From NCBI GenBank assembly GCA_030666935.1, contig DAOUWX010000034.1:1-12586 (forward strand): a stretch of 12,586 bases of DNA. The letters are read 5' to 3'. The stretch is from Atribacterota bacterium (GTDB lineage Bacteria; Atribacterota; Phoenicimicrobiia; Phoenicimicrobiales; Phoenicimicrobiaceae). The notes under the pieces were generated by a model that did not search any database, was not told the DNA's origin, and was given only the letters and a program-made list of their open reading frames with translations. Positions 12,521 to 12,586 of this stretch are shown one piece after another (position 1 is the stretch's first letter; each line of letters starts with the position of its first letter). The translations under genes and the position numbers were made by a program.

Positions 12521-12560
12521 TCTCCTCCCCCTTGAGGGGGGAGGATTAAGGTGGGGGTGA
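12521..12560. repeat. 40-bp hairpin repeat element, copy 2
   Basis: Identical direct copy of 11326-11365, 1195 bp downstream. The pair brackets the M15 peptidase and LLH holin genes but not the BhlA/YvrJ-like gene. Confidence 0.85.
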
Positions 12561-12586
12561 GTAATTTTTTCTCTGCATAAAAGGGG

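Larger units (their letters stand above)
12372..12586. other. repeat-filled 215-bp region at the right edge
   Basis: There is no gene. It contains the holin ribosome site (about 12381-12386), a single octamer GACCAATT (12403-12410) in TTAATTGACCAATT, a G/C hairpin repeat (12429-12469) and the second 40-bp element (12521-12560). The open frame across part of it is a repeat artefact. Confidence 0.6.

Noticed and set aside
10893..12586. Full prophage call
   Set aside because: Only three lysis-type genes are visible; no integrase, capsid, tail, terminase or attachment site was found.

Overview
The window is AT-rich bacterial DNA with tightly packed genes in the first 10.3 kb and a looser, repeat-rich last 2.3 kb. 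Clean Shine-Dalgarno sites, family-1 sugar-type ABC transport genes, a bacillithiol-type PIG-L deacetylase and small phage-type lysis genes suggest a low-GC, probably uncultured, anaerobic bacterial lineage. An Atribacterota-like genome is my guess from gene style only, and nothing here fixes the taxonomy.

Layout. (1) 2-559, plus: the 3' end of an AspT/YidE-type membrane transporter that runs in from the left edge. (2) 578-3653, minus: three tightly coupled genes transcribed in the order glycosyltransferase family 2, PIG-L deacetylase (BshB1-like), BshC-like protein. They overlap by 8 bp or abut directly, so they look like one pathway unit, either making a bacillithiol-like thiol or modifying a glucosamine-containing glycoconjugate. 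(3) 3788-5398, minus: a Na+/phosphate cotransporter with a PhoU-like tail. (4) 5399-6268: a long non-coding stretch holding a broken start of a Rossmann-fold (FAD/NAD) gene and a hairpin with a T-run.

(5) 6269-10317, plus: a glycerol-3-phosphate-type ABC import operon of binding protein (UgpB-like), a hairpin terminator/attenuator, two permeases (UgpA- and UgpE-like), then a DUF89 metal-dependent phosphatase-family protein. No ATPase (UgpC) is present, and DUF89 occupies the position that UgpQ holds in the classical operon. (6) 10318-10892: non-coding, with two very small possible ORFs, a striking pair of identically spaced palindromes (AAGTCA-N8-TGACTT, centres exactly 40 bp apart) and a bidirectional terminator.

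(7) 10893-12371, minus: three small phage-type genes in transcription order LLH-type holin, M15 peptidase (endolysin-like) and a BhlA/YvrJ-type one-TM protein. Together they make a lysis-like cassette without other phage genes in view. Its spacers are packed with interspersed repeats: octamer arrays (NNCCAATT) in front of all three genes, a 40-bp hairpin element present in two identical direct copies, a CATTCCCGC/GCGGGAATG-type hairpin, two short palindromes, and heptamer repeats (ACTAACG/ACTATTC) that also occur beside the phosphate transporter. These repeats create false N-terminal extensions for two of the genes, and I have corrected their starts. No rRNA, tRNA or CRISPR array was seen.
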